Shown: positions 39,859-49,910 of the stretch, piece after piece
How positions within the stretch are numbered: position 1 is the first letter of the stretch
How the letters are laid out: every line of letters starts with the position of its first letter
Source of the DNA: Acidobacteria bacterium RIFCSPLOWO2_12_FULL_66_21
Lineage (GTDB): Bacteria > Acidobacteriota > Vicinamibacteria > Vicinamibacterales > 2-12-FULL-66-21
DNA length: 64,000 bases
Assembly (NCBI GenBank): GCA_001767455.1
Contig: MELC01000071.1
Coordinates: forward strand, 32,555 to 96,554
Direction: 5' to 3'
Program-made: the position numbers and the translations under genes
Notes under the pieces: model-generated
What the model was told of the DNA's origin: nothing
Database searches by the model: none
The model's input: only the letters and a program-made list of their open reading frames with translations

Positions 39859-41808
39859 TCATCCCTCTTTCTCTTCGTACTGCGTCTTCAGCCGCGCGAC
39901 GACCGCGGGATCCGCAAGCGTGCTCGTGTCGCCGAGCGCCTTGCCCTCGGCGATGTCGCGAAGCAGCCGCCGCATGATCTTCCCCGAGCGCGTCTTCGGC
40001 AGGTCGGCGCTGAACAGGATCTGATCGGGCCTGGCGATCGCGCCGATCTTGCGGACCACGTGCTCCTTGAGCGCCTCGGCGAGCGCGTCGGACGGCTTGA
40101 AGCCTTCCTTCAAGGTCACGAATGCCGCGACCGCCTGCCCTTTGATCTCGTGGGAACGTCCGACGACCGCCGCCTCGGCGACCGTGGGGTGGTCGACGAG
40201 CGCGCTCTCGACTTCCATCGTTCCCAAACGGTGGCCCGCCACGTTCAGCACGTCGTCGACGCGGCCGAGCAGCCAGAAGAAGCCGTCCTCGTCGCGGCGC
40301 GCGCCGTCTCCGGTGAAATAGGCGCCGTCGGTCCAGCGGCTCCAGTACTGCGTGAGGTAGCGATCGGGATCGCCGTAGATGCCGCGGAGCATCGCGGGCC
40401 AGGGCTTCGTGAGCGCGAGCAGTCCGCCGCCCGTCTCGATCCGTTCCCCTTTGGCGTTGCGGATCTCGGCGGCGACGCCCGGAAACGCACGGGTGGCCGA
40501 ACCCGGCTTCGTGCTGGTGACGCCCGGCAGCGGCGTGATCATGATCATGCCTGTCTCGGTCTGCCACCACGTGTCGACGATCGGGCAACGCTCGCGGCCG
40601 ATATTGAGGTGATACCAGATCCACGCTTCCGGGTTGATCGGCTCGCCGACCGACCCGAGCAGGCGCAGCGTGTCGAGCCGGCGTTTCGCGGGCCACTCGG
40701 TGCCCCACCGCATGAACGCGCGAATGGCGGTCGGCGCGGTGTAGAAGACGGTGACGCCGTGTCGATCGATCATCTCCCAGAAGCGGTCCTTGTGCGGCCA
40801 GTCCGGCGCCCCTTCGTACATCAGGACGGTCGCGCCATTGGCGAGCGGCCCGTACACGACGTAGCTGTGCCCGGTCACCCATCCGATATCCGCCGTGCAC
40901 CAGTACACGTCGTCTTCCTTCAGATCGAATACCCATTTGGTCGTGGCGTACGTGCCCACGAGGTACCCGCCCGTCGTGTGGACGATGCCCTTGGGTTTCC
41001 CGGTCGTGCCGGATGTATAGAGGATGTACAGCATGTCTTCGGCGTCCATCGCTTCCGGCTCGCACGAGGACCCGGCATGCTGCATGAGACGGTGGTACCA
41101 GTGGTCGCGTCCTTCCGTGATGTCGACCGGTATCGGCGCTCCCGCGTGCCGCTGCACGACAATCACGTTCTTGATCGAAGGCGCACCCGCGAGCGCCTCG
41201 TCCGCCGTCTGCTTGAGCGGAACGACCTGGCCGCGGCGGTATCCGCCATCGGCGGTCACGAGCAGCACCGCCTGCGCATCGTTGATGCGGTCGCGCAGCG
41301 ACTCGGCGCTGAACCCGCCGAAGACGACGCTGTGGACCGCGCCGATGCGCGCGCAGGCGAGCATCGCGACGGCAAGCTCGGGAACGAGCGGCAGGTAGAG
41401 CGCGACGCGCTCTCCGCGTTTCACGCCAAGCGACTTCAGGACGTTCGCAAACGCGGAGACTTCGCGGAACAGATCCCAGTAGGTCAGCGTGCGGCGATCG
41501 CCGGGCTCGCCCTCCCAGACAATGGCGGCCTTGTTGCGCCGCGCCGTGCGCACGTGACGATCGAGGCAGTTCGCGCTGACGTTCAGCTTGCCCCCGACAA
41601 ACCACCGCGCGTGCGGCGGATTCCACTCGAGCACCGCGTCCCAGGGCGCGATCCACTCGAGCTCCCGCGCGAACCGATCCCAGAAGCCTTCCGGGTCCGC
41701 AAGCGCCCGATCGTAGATCCCCGGGTCCGTGATGTTGGCCGTCGTCCTCCACCGTTCGGATGGCGGGAACCGGCGGTCTTCCTGGAGCAGCGCGCTGATT
41801 TCAGTCAT
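39859..41808 (-). CDS. acs: Acetyl-CoA synthetase (AMP-forming)
   Basis: Activates acetate to acetyl-CoA via acetyl-AMP. The 649 aa are normal for the family. Visible are [14 protein letters not shown] (ATP/AMP core), [10 protein letters not shown], and the C-terminal [15 protein letters not shown] containing the catalytic lysine that relatives regulate by acetylation. The N-terminus [15 protein letters not shown] is typical. It stands alone between the GGDEF-excisionase fusion gene (convergent end) and the pilus genes. Confidence 0.95.
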   Translation of the reverse strand: MTEISALLQEDRRFPPSERWRTTANITDPGIYDRALADPEGFWDRFARELEWIAPWDAVLEWNPPHARWFVGGKLNVSANCLDRHVRTARRNKAAIVWEGEPGDRRTLTYWDLFREVSAFANVLKSLGVKRGERVALYLPLVPELAVAMLACARIGAVHSVVFGGFSAESLRDRINDAQAVLLVTADGGYRRGQVVPLKQTADEALAGAPSIKNVIVVQRHAGAPIPVDITEGRDHWYHRLMQHAGSSCEPEAMDAEDMLYILYTSGTTGKPKGIVHTTGGYLVGTYATTKWVFDLKEDDVYWCTADIGWVTGHSYVVYGPLANGATVLMYEGAPDWPHKDRFWEMIDRHGVTVFYTAPTAIRAFMRWGTEWPAKRRLDTLRLLGSVGEPINPEAWIWYHLNIGRERCPIVDTWWQTETGMIMITPLPGVTSTKPGSATRAFPGVAAEIRNAKGERIETGGGLLALTKPWPAMLRGIYGDPDRYLTQYWSRWTDGAYFTGDGARRDEDGFFWLLGRVDDVLNVAGHRLGTMEVESALVDHPTVAEAAVVGRSHEIKGQAVAAFVTLKEGFKPSDALAEALKEHVVRKIGAIARPDQILFSADLPKTRSGKIMRRLLRDIAEGKALGDTSTLADPAVVARLKTQYEEKEG

Positions 41809-41835
41809 GGGTGTTCATTGGTACAGCGTGAAGGC

Positions 41836-41872
41836 GTTCCACATTCTACGTTTCTACGTTCTGCCTTGTACG
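41836..41872. repeat. Short TTCTACG array
   Basis: Two to three ttctacg/tttctac units between acs and the TPR protein gene, the same unit as at 25793-25820. Confidence 0.55.
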
Positions 41873-41877
41873 GTTTG

Positions 41878-43170
41878 TTACTTCGCGAGCGCGGCGAGAC
41901 GCGCCCTGACCGCCGGCGCCCGACTGGCGTACTCGGCTCCGGCGTTCTCGAGAAACGCGCGGTAGTGATCCACGGCGCGCGCGGTCTCTCCGCTCTCGTC
42001 GTAGAGCACGGCGAGATTGTAATGCGCGGAAGAGCTCTTGGGGGCTATCGCGAGCGCCCGGAGGAGGGATTCCTTGGCGCGCTCCGGCTCTCCCCCCTGC
42101 TTCTGCGCGAGCGCCCGGTTCACCATGGCGTCGACATTGCGCGGGTCCAGGCTGAGCACCGTGCGGAACTCGGCCGCCGCGGCGTCGACTTTCTGCTGCC
42201 GCAGCAGCGTCACCCCATAGTTGTTGTGCGCCTGCGTGTACCGCGGATCGATGATGATGGCCCGCTGCAGCTCGCGCGCCGAGTCATCGAGCAGGTTCTT
42301 GTCCTGGTACAGCAGACCGAGATTGTTGTGCGCCTGCGCGTTGAGCTCGTTCTTCTGGAGCAGCGCGCGGTAGTGCTGCAGCGCCGCCTCGAACTCGCCG
42401 GCGCGATGGTAGTAAAGCGCCAGCTCCATGTCCTTGTCCGGCGCGGGCGCCGCGCTCGGAGCGGGCGCTTCCGACGAGACGACGGGAGCGACCACGGGCG
42501 AGGTCGCGGGGCGCGCGGCCGGCGGACCTCTGCGCTCGCCCGACCTGACGGCCGGCCCTTCCGCGCGCGGCGACGCTGGTTTGGGCGCCGGGGGCTTCGC
42601 AGCCGAAGTGGCCGGGGAGGCCGGCTCCGTCGCAGGCGGCCTCGCCGGTGGGGGCGTGGACGGCAACGGCTTTGCGCCGGGCGCCGTTGCGACCGGCGGT
42701 GCCGTCATCGGGGGCGCGGGAGGCGATGCCACGGGAGGCAACGTCACCGGATTCGGCGTCACCGCAGGAGGTGCGACGGGCGGAGAGGCACCTGCGGGAG
42801 GCGCGCTCGCGGGAGAAGGCGACGCCGCGTCAGTCTTCGGTGGCGTCCCGGGAGCCTCCTGACGCGCGGCAGTGCCGCCCGGCTGCGCCTGTGGCACCGG
42901 TCGAGGTGACCTCAGAGCGGTCGAACGTGGTGTGACTGGCGTTGAGGGCGCGGACCCGTAGGTCTGCCACGCGGCCCACGCCAGCGCGAGCAGCACTGCC
43001 AGGAGCACTCCGCGGATCAGCGTCAGGCCGGAGGGGGACGTGCGGCGGGCTGGCCGGTACCCAAGGGTCGCGAGAACGGCGTCCCCGTGCGCGGTCTGAC
43101 GCGCTGCCCTCGCGCCTGGCTGCAGCGGCGGCTTGCTCGATTCGTGCAGCGCGTCGAAGATCTGGCTCAC
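41878..43170 (-). CDS. MshN-like TPR protein with membrane anchor
   Basis: A 430-aa protein. The start GTG 43170 overlaps the upstream stop (GTGA) and gives SQIFDALHESSKPP, the short N-terminal motif shared by GspB/MshN-type proteins. One membrane helix lies at about 52-70 (LIRGVLLAVLLALAWAAW), then a long Pro/Ala-rich segment (about 75-265), then TPR repeats to the end (ALYYHRAGEFEAALQHYRAL, AHNNLGLLYQDKNLLDDSAREL and so on). Expected topology is periplasmic TPRs. It is the last of a secretin-ATPase-TPR set in the same order as mshL-mshM-mshN. Confidence 0.82.
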   Translation of the reverse strand: MSQIFDALHESSKPPLQPGARAARQTAHGDAVLATLGYRPARRTSPSGLTLIRGVLLAVLLALAWAAWQTYGSAPSTPVTPRSTALRSPRPVPQAQPGGTAARQEAPGTPPKTDAASPSPASAPPAGASPPVAPPAVTPNPVTLPPVASPPAPPMTAPPVATAPGAKPLPSTPPPARPPATEPASPATSAAKPPAPKPASPRAEGPAVRSGERRGPPAARPATSPVVAPVVSSEAPAPSAAPAPDKDMELALYYHRAGEFEAALQHYRALLQKNELNAQAHNNLGLLYQDKNLLDDSARELQRAIIIDPRYTQAHNNYGVTLLRQQKVDAAAAEFRTVLSLDPRNVDAMVNRALAQKQGGEPERAKESLLRALAIAPKSSSAHYNLAVLYDESGETARAVDHYRAFLENAGAEYASRAPAVRARLAALAK

Positions 43171-44339
43171 CTTTGTATGATACCCGGGTCCGCGGACCCG
43201 GGCGCCTGCATCGCCTGCTGGCCCGCCGGGTCGGCGGCGGTCGAATCGGCGAGCGCCGGCTGCAGCGGCACCGGTCGCGGCACGGCGACCTGTATGACCG
43301 CGGGCGGCGCCGGCTCGGACACGGTGCCACGCGCCTGCAGCGCCACGACGCCATACATGAGGCCGGCGCCGATCGTCGCCATGGCCGCGGCCCCCGCCGC
43401 GAACGCCGCGGCGCGACGGCGCATCCAGCCGAACAGCGTCGGCCGGCGCTTCGCCATGTCGAGCCCGGCGGCCGCCACCGCGACGATCTCCGGCGTGATG
43501 CGATTCGTGCGTGCCGAGAAGCCGCCGAGCAGCGCGCGGTCGCAGAGCAGGTTGATCAGCCGGGGGATGCCCCCGGTGTACCTGTAAACGAGATCGAGCG
43601 CCTTCGCGGTGAAACTGACCGACGCGCCGCCGCCGGCAATGGTCAGACGGTGTGCCACGTAGGCCGCCGACTCCTCGTGGTTCAGCGGCTTCAGCTCGTA
43701 GCGGATCGAAATGCGCTGATCGAGCTGCCGCAGCTCCGGGGACCGCAGGATGTCCTGCAGGTTGAGCTGGCCGACGAGCACGATCTGCAGCAGCTTCTCC
43801 TTGTTCGTTTCGAGGTTCGACAGGATCCGGATCTGCTCCAGCACCTGGCGCGGAAGATTCTGGGCCTCGTCGATGATGAGCAGCGCGCCGGCCCGCAGGG
43901 GCAGCAGCGAGAGCAGGAACTCGTTGAGCGTGTCGATCAGCTCCTGCTTGCTGACGCCCGCGAGGCGCCCGCGCTTGATCTCGTCGCGCGACACGACGCC
44001 GAAATCCTGCAGGATCAACCGGAGCAGATCGTCCTCCGAGATGAACGGGTTCAGCACGAGGGCCGTGAACGTCTTGCGATCGAGCTGTTCGAGGATCGCG
44101 CGGCACAACGTCGTCTTGCCGGTGCCGATGTCCCCCGTCACGACGACGAATCCCTCGCGGCGGCGGATGGCGTACTGAAGCAGATCGAACGCGTTGGCGT
44201 GCGATTCGCTCTTGTACAGGTATTTGGGATCGGGCGTCAGGCTGAACGGCTTCTCGACGAACCCGTAGTATTCCTCGTGCATCGGGAGGTCCTCTCCAGC
44301 AAGGTGTCTCGACATGCCGATCTCCAGTGTGCGGTTCAT
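43167..44339 (-). CDS. ExeA/GspA/MshM-like AAA ATPase
   Basis: A 390-aa protein: MHEEYYGFVEKPFSLTPDPKYLY start block, Walker A GDIGTGKTT (69-77), Walker B LLIIDEAQNLP, sensor-type RQLDQRISIRYEL, then a membrane helix at about 305-330 and a periplasmic Pro-rich tail. ATG 44339 overlaps the secretin stop (ATGA); the inner ATG 44282 gives the more typical N-terminus. In ExeAB/MSHA systems this ATPase helps secretin assembly through peptidoglycan. No peptidoglycan-binding domain is seen here. Confidence 0.9.
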   Translation of the reverse strand: MNRTLEIGMSRHLAGEDLPMHEEYYGFVEKPFSLTPDPKYLYKSESHANAFDLLQYAIRRREGFVVVTGDIGTGKTTLCRAILEQLDRKTFTALVLNPFISEDDLLRLILQDFGVVSRDEIKRGRLAGVSKQELIDTLNEFLLSLLPLRAGALLIIDEAQNLPRQVLEQIRILSNLETNKEKLLQIVLVGQLNLQDILRSPELRQLDQRISIRYELKPLNHEESAAYVAHRLTIAGGGASVSFTAKALDLVYRYTGGIPRLINLLCDRALLGGFSARTNRITPEIVAVAAAGLDMAKRRPTLFGWMRRRAAAFAAGAAAMATIGAGLMYGVVALQARGTVSEPAPPAVIQVAVPRPVPLQPALADSTAADPAGQQAMQAPGSADPGIIQR

Positions 44340-45769
44340 CGTGTTCCGCCGGTGGCGCCGACGCCCGGGGTCACGACCGTGGGCGTCAGCAGAATCACGA
44401 GCTCCGAATTGACGATGGCGCGCGACTGCGCTCCGAACAGCCCCGCGACGCCGGTGCCAGCCGTGACCTTCGTGCGGTGCTGGAGGAAGCCGGACAGCAC
44501 GACCGTCTCGCCGTCCTGCACCCGCACGAGCGTGTCGGCCTCGCTCACGTTCAACGCCGGGATCGATCCCGGGCGGGCCGAGCCCTGCTGCTCCGCCTTG
44601 CGCGTGTAGGTCGGCGCGACCTGCAGCTGCACGATGCCGTCCGACGCGACCTGCGGCGTGACCACGAGCGTCAGCCCTTCGAGCACGCTCGCTGGGGCGG
44701 GAGGCCGGACGTCCTTGCCCTGCCGCTCCATCTCCGACGCCGTCACGAAGTAGACGCTTTGCGTACCGACCCGCATCAGCGCCGGCTCGTTGTTCATCGC
44801 GACAATCTGCGGGGCGGCAATCGTCGTGACGCTGCCCTGCTCGGCGATCGCTCTCATCAGCGCGTCAAGATCCTCGATGCGGATTCCTGAGGCCCCGCGC
44901 CCCGACGCCGGCCTGAGCGCCGCGCCCGCGCGGGCGGCGACCGCCTTCCAGTCAACCGAGCTGGACGCGGGATCCGTGAGCGCCACCTCGAACACGCGCG
45001 CCTCGATTCGCACCTGCCGGTTGGCGCGCAGTTGTACGGCCTCCACGTAGAGGCCAACCTGGTCGAGCCGCTCGGAAAAGTCCGTGACCTGCACCACGCC
45101 GGCCGTCCGGTCCACGTGCATCCGCCCCGACGACGAGAGCAGCGCGGTGACGCCGTGTGCCAGATCGTCCAGCAGATCCGCGTCCGTCGTGGTGACGGCT
45201 CTTGCGGACGGCGGCGCGTCCGGCGCGATCGCGCTCTGCACGCCGCGTTCCCACCGGCGCCGCGCGTTCACGTAATCGATGTTGAAGAGCCGCGTCTCGG
45301 GCTTGCGGGGAAACACGCGGATCAGATTTCCGCGCACGTCGTAGTCCAGATCGCGCGGAAACAGCACCGCCTCCAGCGCCTGCCGCATCGTCAGACCCTT
45401 GAGATCGCCGACAAAGGTCCCGCCCACCTGTTCGTCGGTGACGATGCTGAACGGCGTGCCTCGCACGAGCAGCAGCAGAATGTCCCGAAGCGCCATCGGC
45501 TGGGAGATGGCGAGCGCGATCGTGCGCGGGCCATCCAGATTCGCTCCGCGGTCGTCGATCTGCGTGACCGGCAGGTCGCCCGGGACACCGGGCCTGGGCG
45601 CTTGCGGCGGCGGCTGCGCGGCCTCGGTCGCCCGTCCCTCGAGCCGCGTGACCGGCAGATCGGGCGGCCGCTGGGTCCCGGCCTGCCCGGCAAGACGTGG
45701 CACGGACGCCAGCGGCGCGACAAGCGCGGCCGCCACGGCCAGACGTCTCCAGCGCGGGTGCCAAATCAA
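44336..45769 (-). CDS. Secretin (MshL/PilQ/GspD-like)
   Basis: A 477-aa outer-membrane channel subunit. It has an N-terminal signal peptide (VAAALVAPLASVP), a STN/N0-like domain (ISQPMALRDILLLLVRGTPF), an N1-like region, and the C-terminal secretin core (VRIEARVFEVALTD, VTTIAAPQIVAMNNEPALMRVG, LTLVVTPQVASDGIVQLQV, TLVRVQDGETVVLSGFLQ, ELVILLTPTVV). The length matches the short MshL type. It heads an operon with the ExeA-like ATPase and TPR protein. Confidence 0.92.
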   Translation of the reverse strand: MIWHPRWRRLAVAAALVAPLASVPRLAGQAGTQRPPDLPVTRLEGRATEAAQPPPQAPRPGVPGDLPVTQIDDRGANLDGPRTIALAISQPMALRDILLLLVRGTPFSIVTDEQVGGTFVGDLKGLTMRQALEAVLFPRDLDYDVRGNLIRVFPRKPETRLFNIDYVNARRRWERGVQSAIAPDAPPSARAVTTTDADLLDDLAHGVTALLSSSGRMHVDRTAGVVQVTDFSERLDQVGLYVEAVQLRANRQVRIEARVFEVALTDPASSSVDWKAVAARAGAALRPASGRGASGIRIEDLDALMRAIAEQGSVTTIAAPQIVAMNNEPALMRVGTQSVYFVTASEMERQGKDVRPPAPASVLEGLTLVVTPQVASDGIVQLQVAPTYTRKAEQQGSARPGSIPALNVSEADTLVRVQDGETVVLSGFLQHRTKVTAGTGVAGLFGAQSRAIVNSELVILLTPTVVTPGVGATGGTR

Positions 45770-45888
45770 GGGTTAATCCTTTAGTGTTCAACAGCTTACT
45801 GGGATCGGGCAGATTGGCCTGTAACCGCCCGGAGTTGCACACTTTTTCTGGAAGGTATTTCGGTTACGCGGGGGGAGTTCTGTAGGGG

Positions 45889-46053
45889 CTAGTGTCCCGT
45901 CCCAGTGGTTCGCGACACAATTCCCGGGCGGGGCATCCCGCGTCGCGGCGTTGCTCCTCGCTCACATACGGCCTGTATGCTCGCTCGTCGCGCCTTGCGA
46001 TCCGGGCGCCGCGCCCGGGACTTATGCCACGATCCACTGGGACGGGACACTAG
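45889..46053. mobile_element. 165-bp MITE-like element with 20-bp perfect terminal inverted repeats
   Basis: Ends CTAGTGTCCCGTCCCAGTGG (45889-45908) and its exact complement (46034-46053). The inside holds CCCGGGCG-type inverted segments and a CATAC-GGCCT-GTATG palindrome at its centre (45965-45979). No real coding sequence is inside; the one frame crossing it is spanned by palindromes. Non-autonomous; no transposase is in the window. Bases 45770-45888 upstream (secretin promoter region) show no gene. Confidence 0.75.
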
Positions 46054-46248
46054 CTGGCAGCGGGCAGCTGGCAGCGGATCACGCTGTCACACTGAACTCA
46101 CCTGAGTATGACAGCGGGACTCACTGCCAGCTGCCTGCTGCCGGCTGCCAGCTACTGTGCGGGACTCACTGCCAGCTGCCCGCCGCCTGCTGCCAGCTAC
46201 TGTGCGGGACTCACTGCCCGCTGCCTGCTGCCCGCTGCCAGCTACTGC
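46054..46248. repeat. GGCAGC heptamer arm plus 45-bp triplicate
   Basis: A left arm of GCTGGCA/GCGGGCA units (46054-46077), a spacer with TCACGCTGTCA ... TGACAGCGGGA, then three direct 45-bp copies starting at 46114, 46159 and 46204, made of CTGCCTG/CTGCCAG heptamers. The third copy overlaps the 3' end of the membrane protein gene and supplies its stop codon. Confidence 0.85.
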
Positions 46249-46756
46249 GCCGGTGCCGAAGGCACGTCGATCGTGCCGGGGGGCGGCGGAGGCGGCAGGT
46301 CCTTCTTCTTGAAGATCGCCACGCCGAGCAGGCCGCCGAGAAGTCCGAACACAGTGGAAATCACGATGTTGAACAGCGCGCTGATGACCAGCCCGGCGCC
46401 GCTCGCCATGCCGAACCGCTCCAGCGCGTCGCGCGCCTCGGGCGGAAAGTCGGGATTGTTCGCGATGATGCGCTCCATTATCTGCCGCATGAACCCGGCG
46501 GTCACCGCATGCAGCGGAATGGAGAGGATCCCCGCGACGACGCCGCCGATCAATCCCGCGAGCAGCCCGACGAGCGCGCCATCGGCCGCCGTGACCTGGT
46601 AGGGCGTGTTCTGTTGCAGGAGGTACGTCGCCAGCGCGCCGCCTGCAATCACCCACAGACAGCAGCAGCAGTTCCCCGCGTTCACGATGGGCAGCGCGGA
46701 GAGAACGCCGATGACGAGTCCGCCGTAAAGCGCCGGCTGCAGTCTGCTCTTGTCCA

Positions 46757-46757
<1 letters not shown>
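46242..46757 (-). CDS. Polytopic membrane protein, hypothetical
   Basis: A 171-aa protein from ATG 46757, whose first base is the last base of the upstream stop (TAATG). It has about three to four hydrophobic segments (LYGGLVIGVLSALPIVNAG, CCCCLWVIAGGALATYLL, LVGLLAGLIGGVVAGILS, VIFNIVIS-type near the end). A CCCC run in the first loop is notable, as is a Pro-rich C-terminus. The family resembles small DUF-type acidobacterial membrane proteins; no function is assigned. Confidence 0.75.
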
Positions 46758-48070
<1,313 letters not shown>

Positions 48071-48098
48071 AACCGGGGACTATATCATTAGTCGTCCC

Positions 48099-48141
48099 TC
48101 GACGAGGCTCGGGACGACCCTGAGCTTTGTCGAAGGGTCGA
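48099..48141. repeat. REP-like palindromic repeat, copy 2
   Basis: A close copy of the element at 23503-23545 (GCTCGGGACGACCCTGAG then TCGAAGGGTCG). It is followed by AGTCGAT and AAGTCACAGTC short tandem repeats to about 48195, between divergent genes. Confidence 0.75.
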
Positions 48142-48202
48142 TAGTCGATGGTCGTTAGTCCAAGTCACAGTCCACGTCCAAGTCACAGTCACGAGTCGTT
48201 CG

Positions 48203-48769
48203 TTGTTGAACTGGCTGAACACGTTTCTCACCCCGAAAGAGCCGCTGGCCGTGTCGATGGCGGGCGTGAAGATGGGCGATCGCCTGCTGATGCTGGGCTG
48301 CGGCGATCCGCTGCTGCTCGCGCGCCTCGCCGTCAAGACCGGGCTCACGGGGCGCGCCTGCGCGGTGGACGAGTCCGAGGAGCGCGCAAGCAAGGCCGGA
48401 GAGGCGGCGACGGGTGAGGGCGCGCTGGTCGAGACGATCGCCGCGCCGCTGACGTCGCTGCCGCTCGACAGCGACACGTTCGATCTCGCCGTGGTTCGCG
48501 ACGTCCTCGGGACGCTGCCACCGGAGCGTCGCGTCAGTTGTCTCGTCGAGATCCGGCGCGTGCTGCGCGCCGGCGGCCGTTGCCTGGTGATTGAACCCAG
48601 CCCGCGCGGTGGATTCGGGGCGCTGCTGACACGCGGCGCGATCGATCCGTACTATCGCGCGAACGGCGGCGCGCCCCGCGCGCTCGAAGCCGAAGGATTC
48701 CGCGCCGTGCGCACGATCGCCGAGCGCGACGGCCTCATGTACACCGAAGGCGTCAAGCCGGGGACCTAA
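48203..48769 (+). CDS. SAM-dependent methyltransferase, class I
   Basis: A 188-aa protein with a class I fold: motif I MLGCGDPLLLARLAVK (normally GxGxG, here GCGDP), an acidic loop AVDESEE, LPLDSDTFDLAVVRDVLG (motif II/III region) and VLRAGGRCLVIEPS. Only TTG codons (48203 or 48206) fit the start, so the N-terminus is uncertain. The substrate is unknown; UbiE/COQ5-type similarity is general. Its stop abuts a long heptamer array. Confidence 0.75.
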   Translation: MLNWLNTFLTPKEPLAVSMAGVKMGDRLLMLGCGDPLLLARLAVKTGLTGRACAVDESEERASKAGEAATGEGALVETIAAPLTSLPLDSDTFDLAVVRDVLGTLPPERRVSCLVEIRRVLRAGGRCLVIEPSPRGGFGALLTRGAIDPYYRANGGAPRALEAEGFRAVRTIAERDGLMYTEGVKPGT

Positions 48770-48815
48770 ACTCCCAACTCCCGCCTTCGCGCTTCGCGCT
48801 TCGGCGCGGCAGGCC

Positions 48816-48927
48816 GAGCCCCGAGCCCCGAGCCCCGAGCCCCGAGCCCCGAGCCCCGAGCCCCGAGCCACGAGCCACGAGCCACGAGCTGCGAGCTGCG
48901 AGCTGCGAGCTGCGAGCTGCGAGCTGC
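48816..48927. repeat. Block-structured heptamer array: 7 + 3 + 6 units
   Basis: Sixteen uninterrupted heptamers in three homogeneous blocks: GAGCCCC x7, GAGCCAC x3, GAGCTGC x6. They lie between the convergent methyltransferase and SDR genes (48770-48936). No spacer variation of CRISPR type. Confidence 0.95.
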
Positions 48928-48936
48928 GACAAGGAT

Positions 48937-49701
48937 CTACCTCGCACACGTCAGGTGTCGGCCCCCGTCGATCGCGATCGTTTCTCCCGTGATCCATCCC
49001 GCGTTCGGTGACGCCAGGAAGAAGATCAACTCTGCAATCTCAGCCGGGTCTCCCGGCCGTCCGAGCGGGTGCGTCGTCTTCGAGTGTTCGAGGAACGCGG
49101 CGTATCTGCCTTCGTCCATGCCGCCCCGCCGGTGCAGGTTGGTGACGACGACGCCGGGGTTCACGGCGTTGACGCGAATCCCTTTCGGCGCGAGCTCGAG
49201 CGACGTGCACCGCGTGAGCTGATCGACCCCGGATTTGCTCACGCAGTAGGCGAGCACACCCGGAAACGATCGCAGCCCCGTCACGCTCGACACGTTCACG
49301 ATCGATCCCCTGGCGTCGCTGAGCGCCGGGATCGCGGCGCGCATCAGGCGGAACGGCGTGCGGACGTTGATGTCCATCATCAGGTCCCACTGCTCGTCGG
49401 TCGTCGATTCGACGGTGCCCGAACCGATGATGCCGGCGGCGTTGACGAGCGTCGTCAGCCGGCCAAAACGCTCGAGCGCGGCGGAGACGATCCGCGCGGG
49501 GGCATCGGACGCGGTGACGTCGACGGCAAGCGCCGCGCCGCGTCCGCCTTCGCGATCCACCGCGGCAGCGGTCTCGGCCAGTGCCGGTTCGTTGCGGCCC
49601 ACGGCAAGCACCGACGCGCCGCCGCGGGCGAACCGGATCGCCGCCGCGCGGCCGATGCCGCTCGACGCGCCGGTCACAATCACATGTTGCAGGTGTGGCA
49701 T
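48937..49701 (-). CDS. SDR-family oxidoreductase
   Basis: A 254-aa classical short-chain dehydrogenase/reductase. Cofactor loop VTGASSGIGRA (TGxxxGxG), NAAG motif in VNAAGIIGSG, catalytic Ser in VNVSSVTGL, Y-x3-K in YCVSKSGVD, and a C-terminal ITGETIAIDGGRHL are all present. Many relatives use glucose or acyl substrates; no substrate can be given. ATG 49701 (MPHLQHVIVTG) gives the standard length; the upstream extension is not domain-like. Confidence 0.92.
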   Translation of the reverse strand: MPHLQHVIVTGASSGIGRAAAIRFARGGASVLAVGRNEPALAETAAAVDREGGRGAALAVDVTASDAPARIVSAALERFGRLTTLVNAAGIIGSGTVESTTDEQWDLMMDINVRTPFRLMRAAIPALSDARGSIVNVSSVTGLRSFPGVLAYCVSKSGVDQLTRCTSLELAPKGIRVNAVNPGVVVTNLHRRGGMDEGRYAAFLEHSKTTHPLGRPGDPAEIAELIFFLASPNAGWITGETIAIDGGRHLTCAR

Positions 49702-49910
49702 GAGCAGGATTGTAAGTCGACTGTCACCCGCCGACCGCACCGCTGTCTCTGGCCGAGCACAACTCTGGCGTGACCCACCCAACAGGTTGTCGCGATAACG
49801 GCCGAAATACGGGTGGGGGCGTCCTGTACATCACGGGCGGGATGCGGCAAGGCTTTTGCCCCGTAGCGACCGAAATCGAAACGCCGCGGCCGAGGAGCCC
49901 CGGCCTCCAC

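Noticed and set aside
45905-46105. Small plus-strand frame across the 165-bp element
   Set aside because: It reads through palindromes and the heptamer array; no coding signal.
48816-48927. CRISPR-like array
   Set aside because: Units are 7 bases with no spacers and no cas genes nearby.
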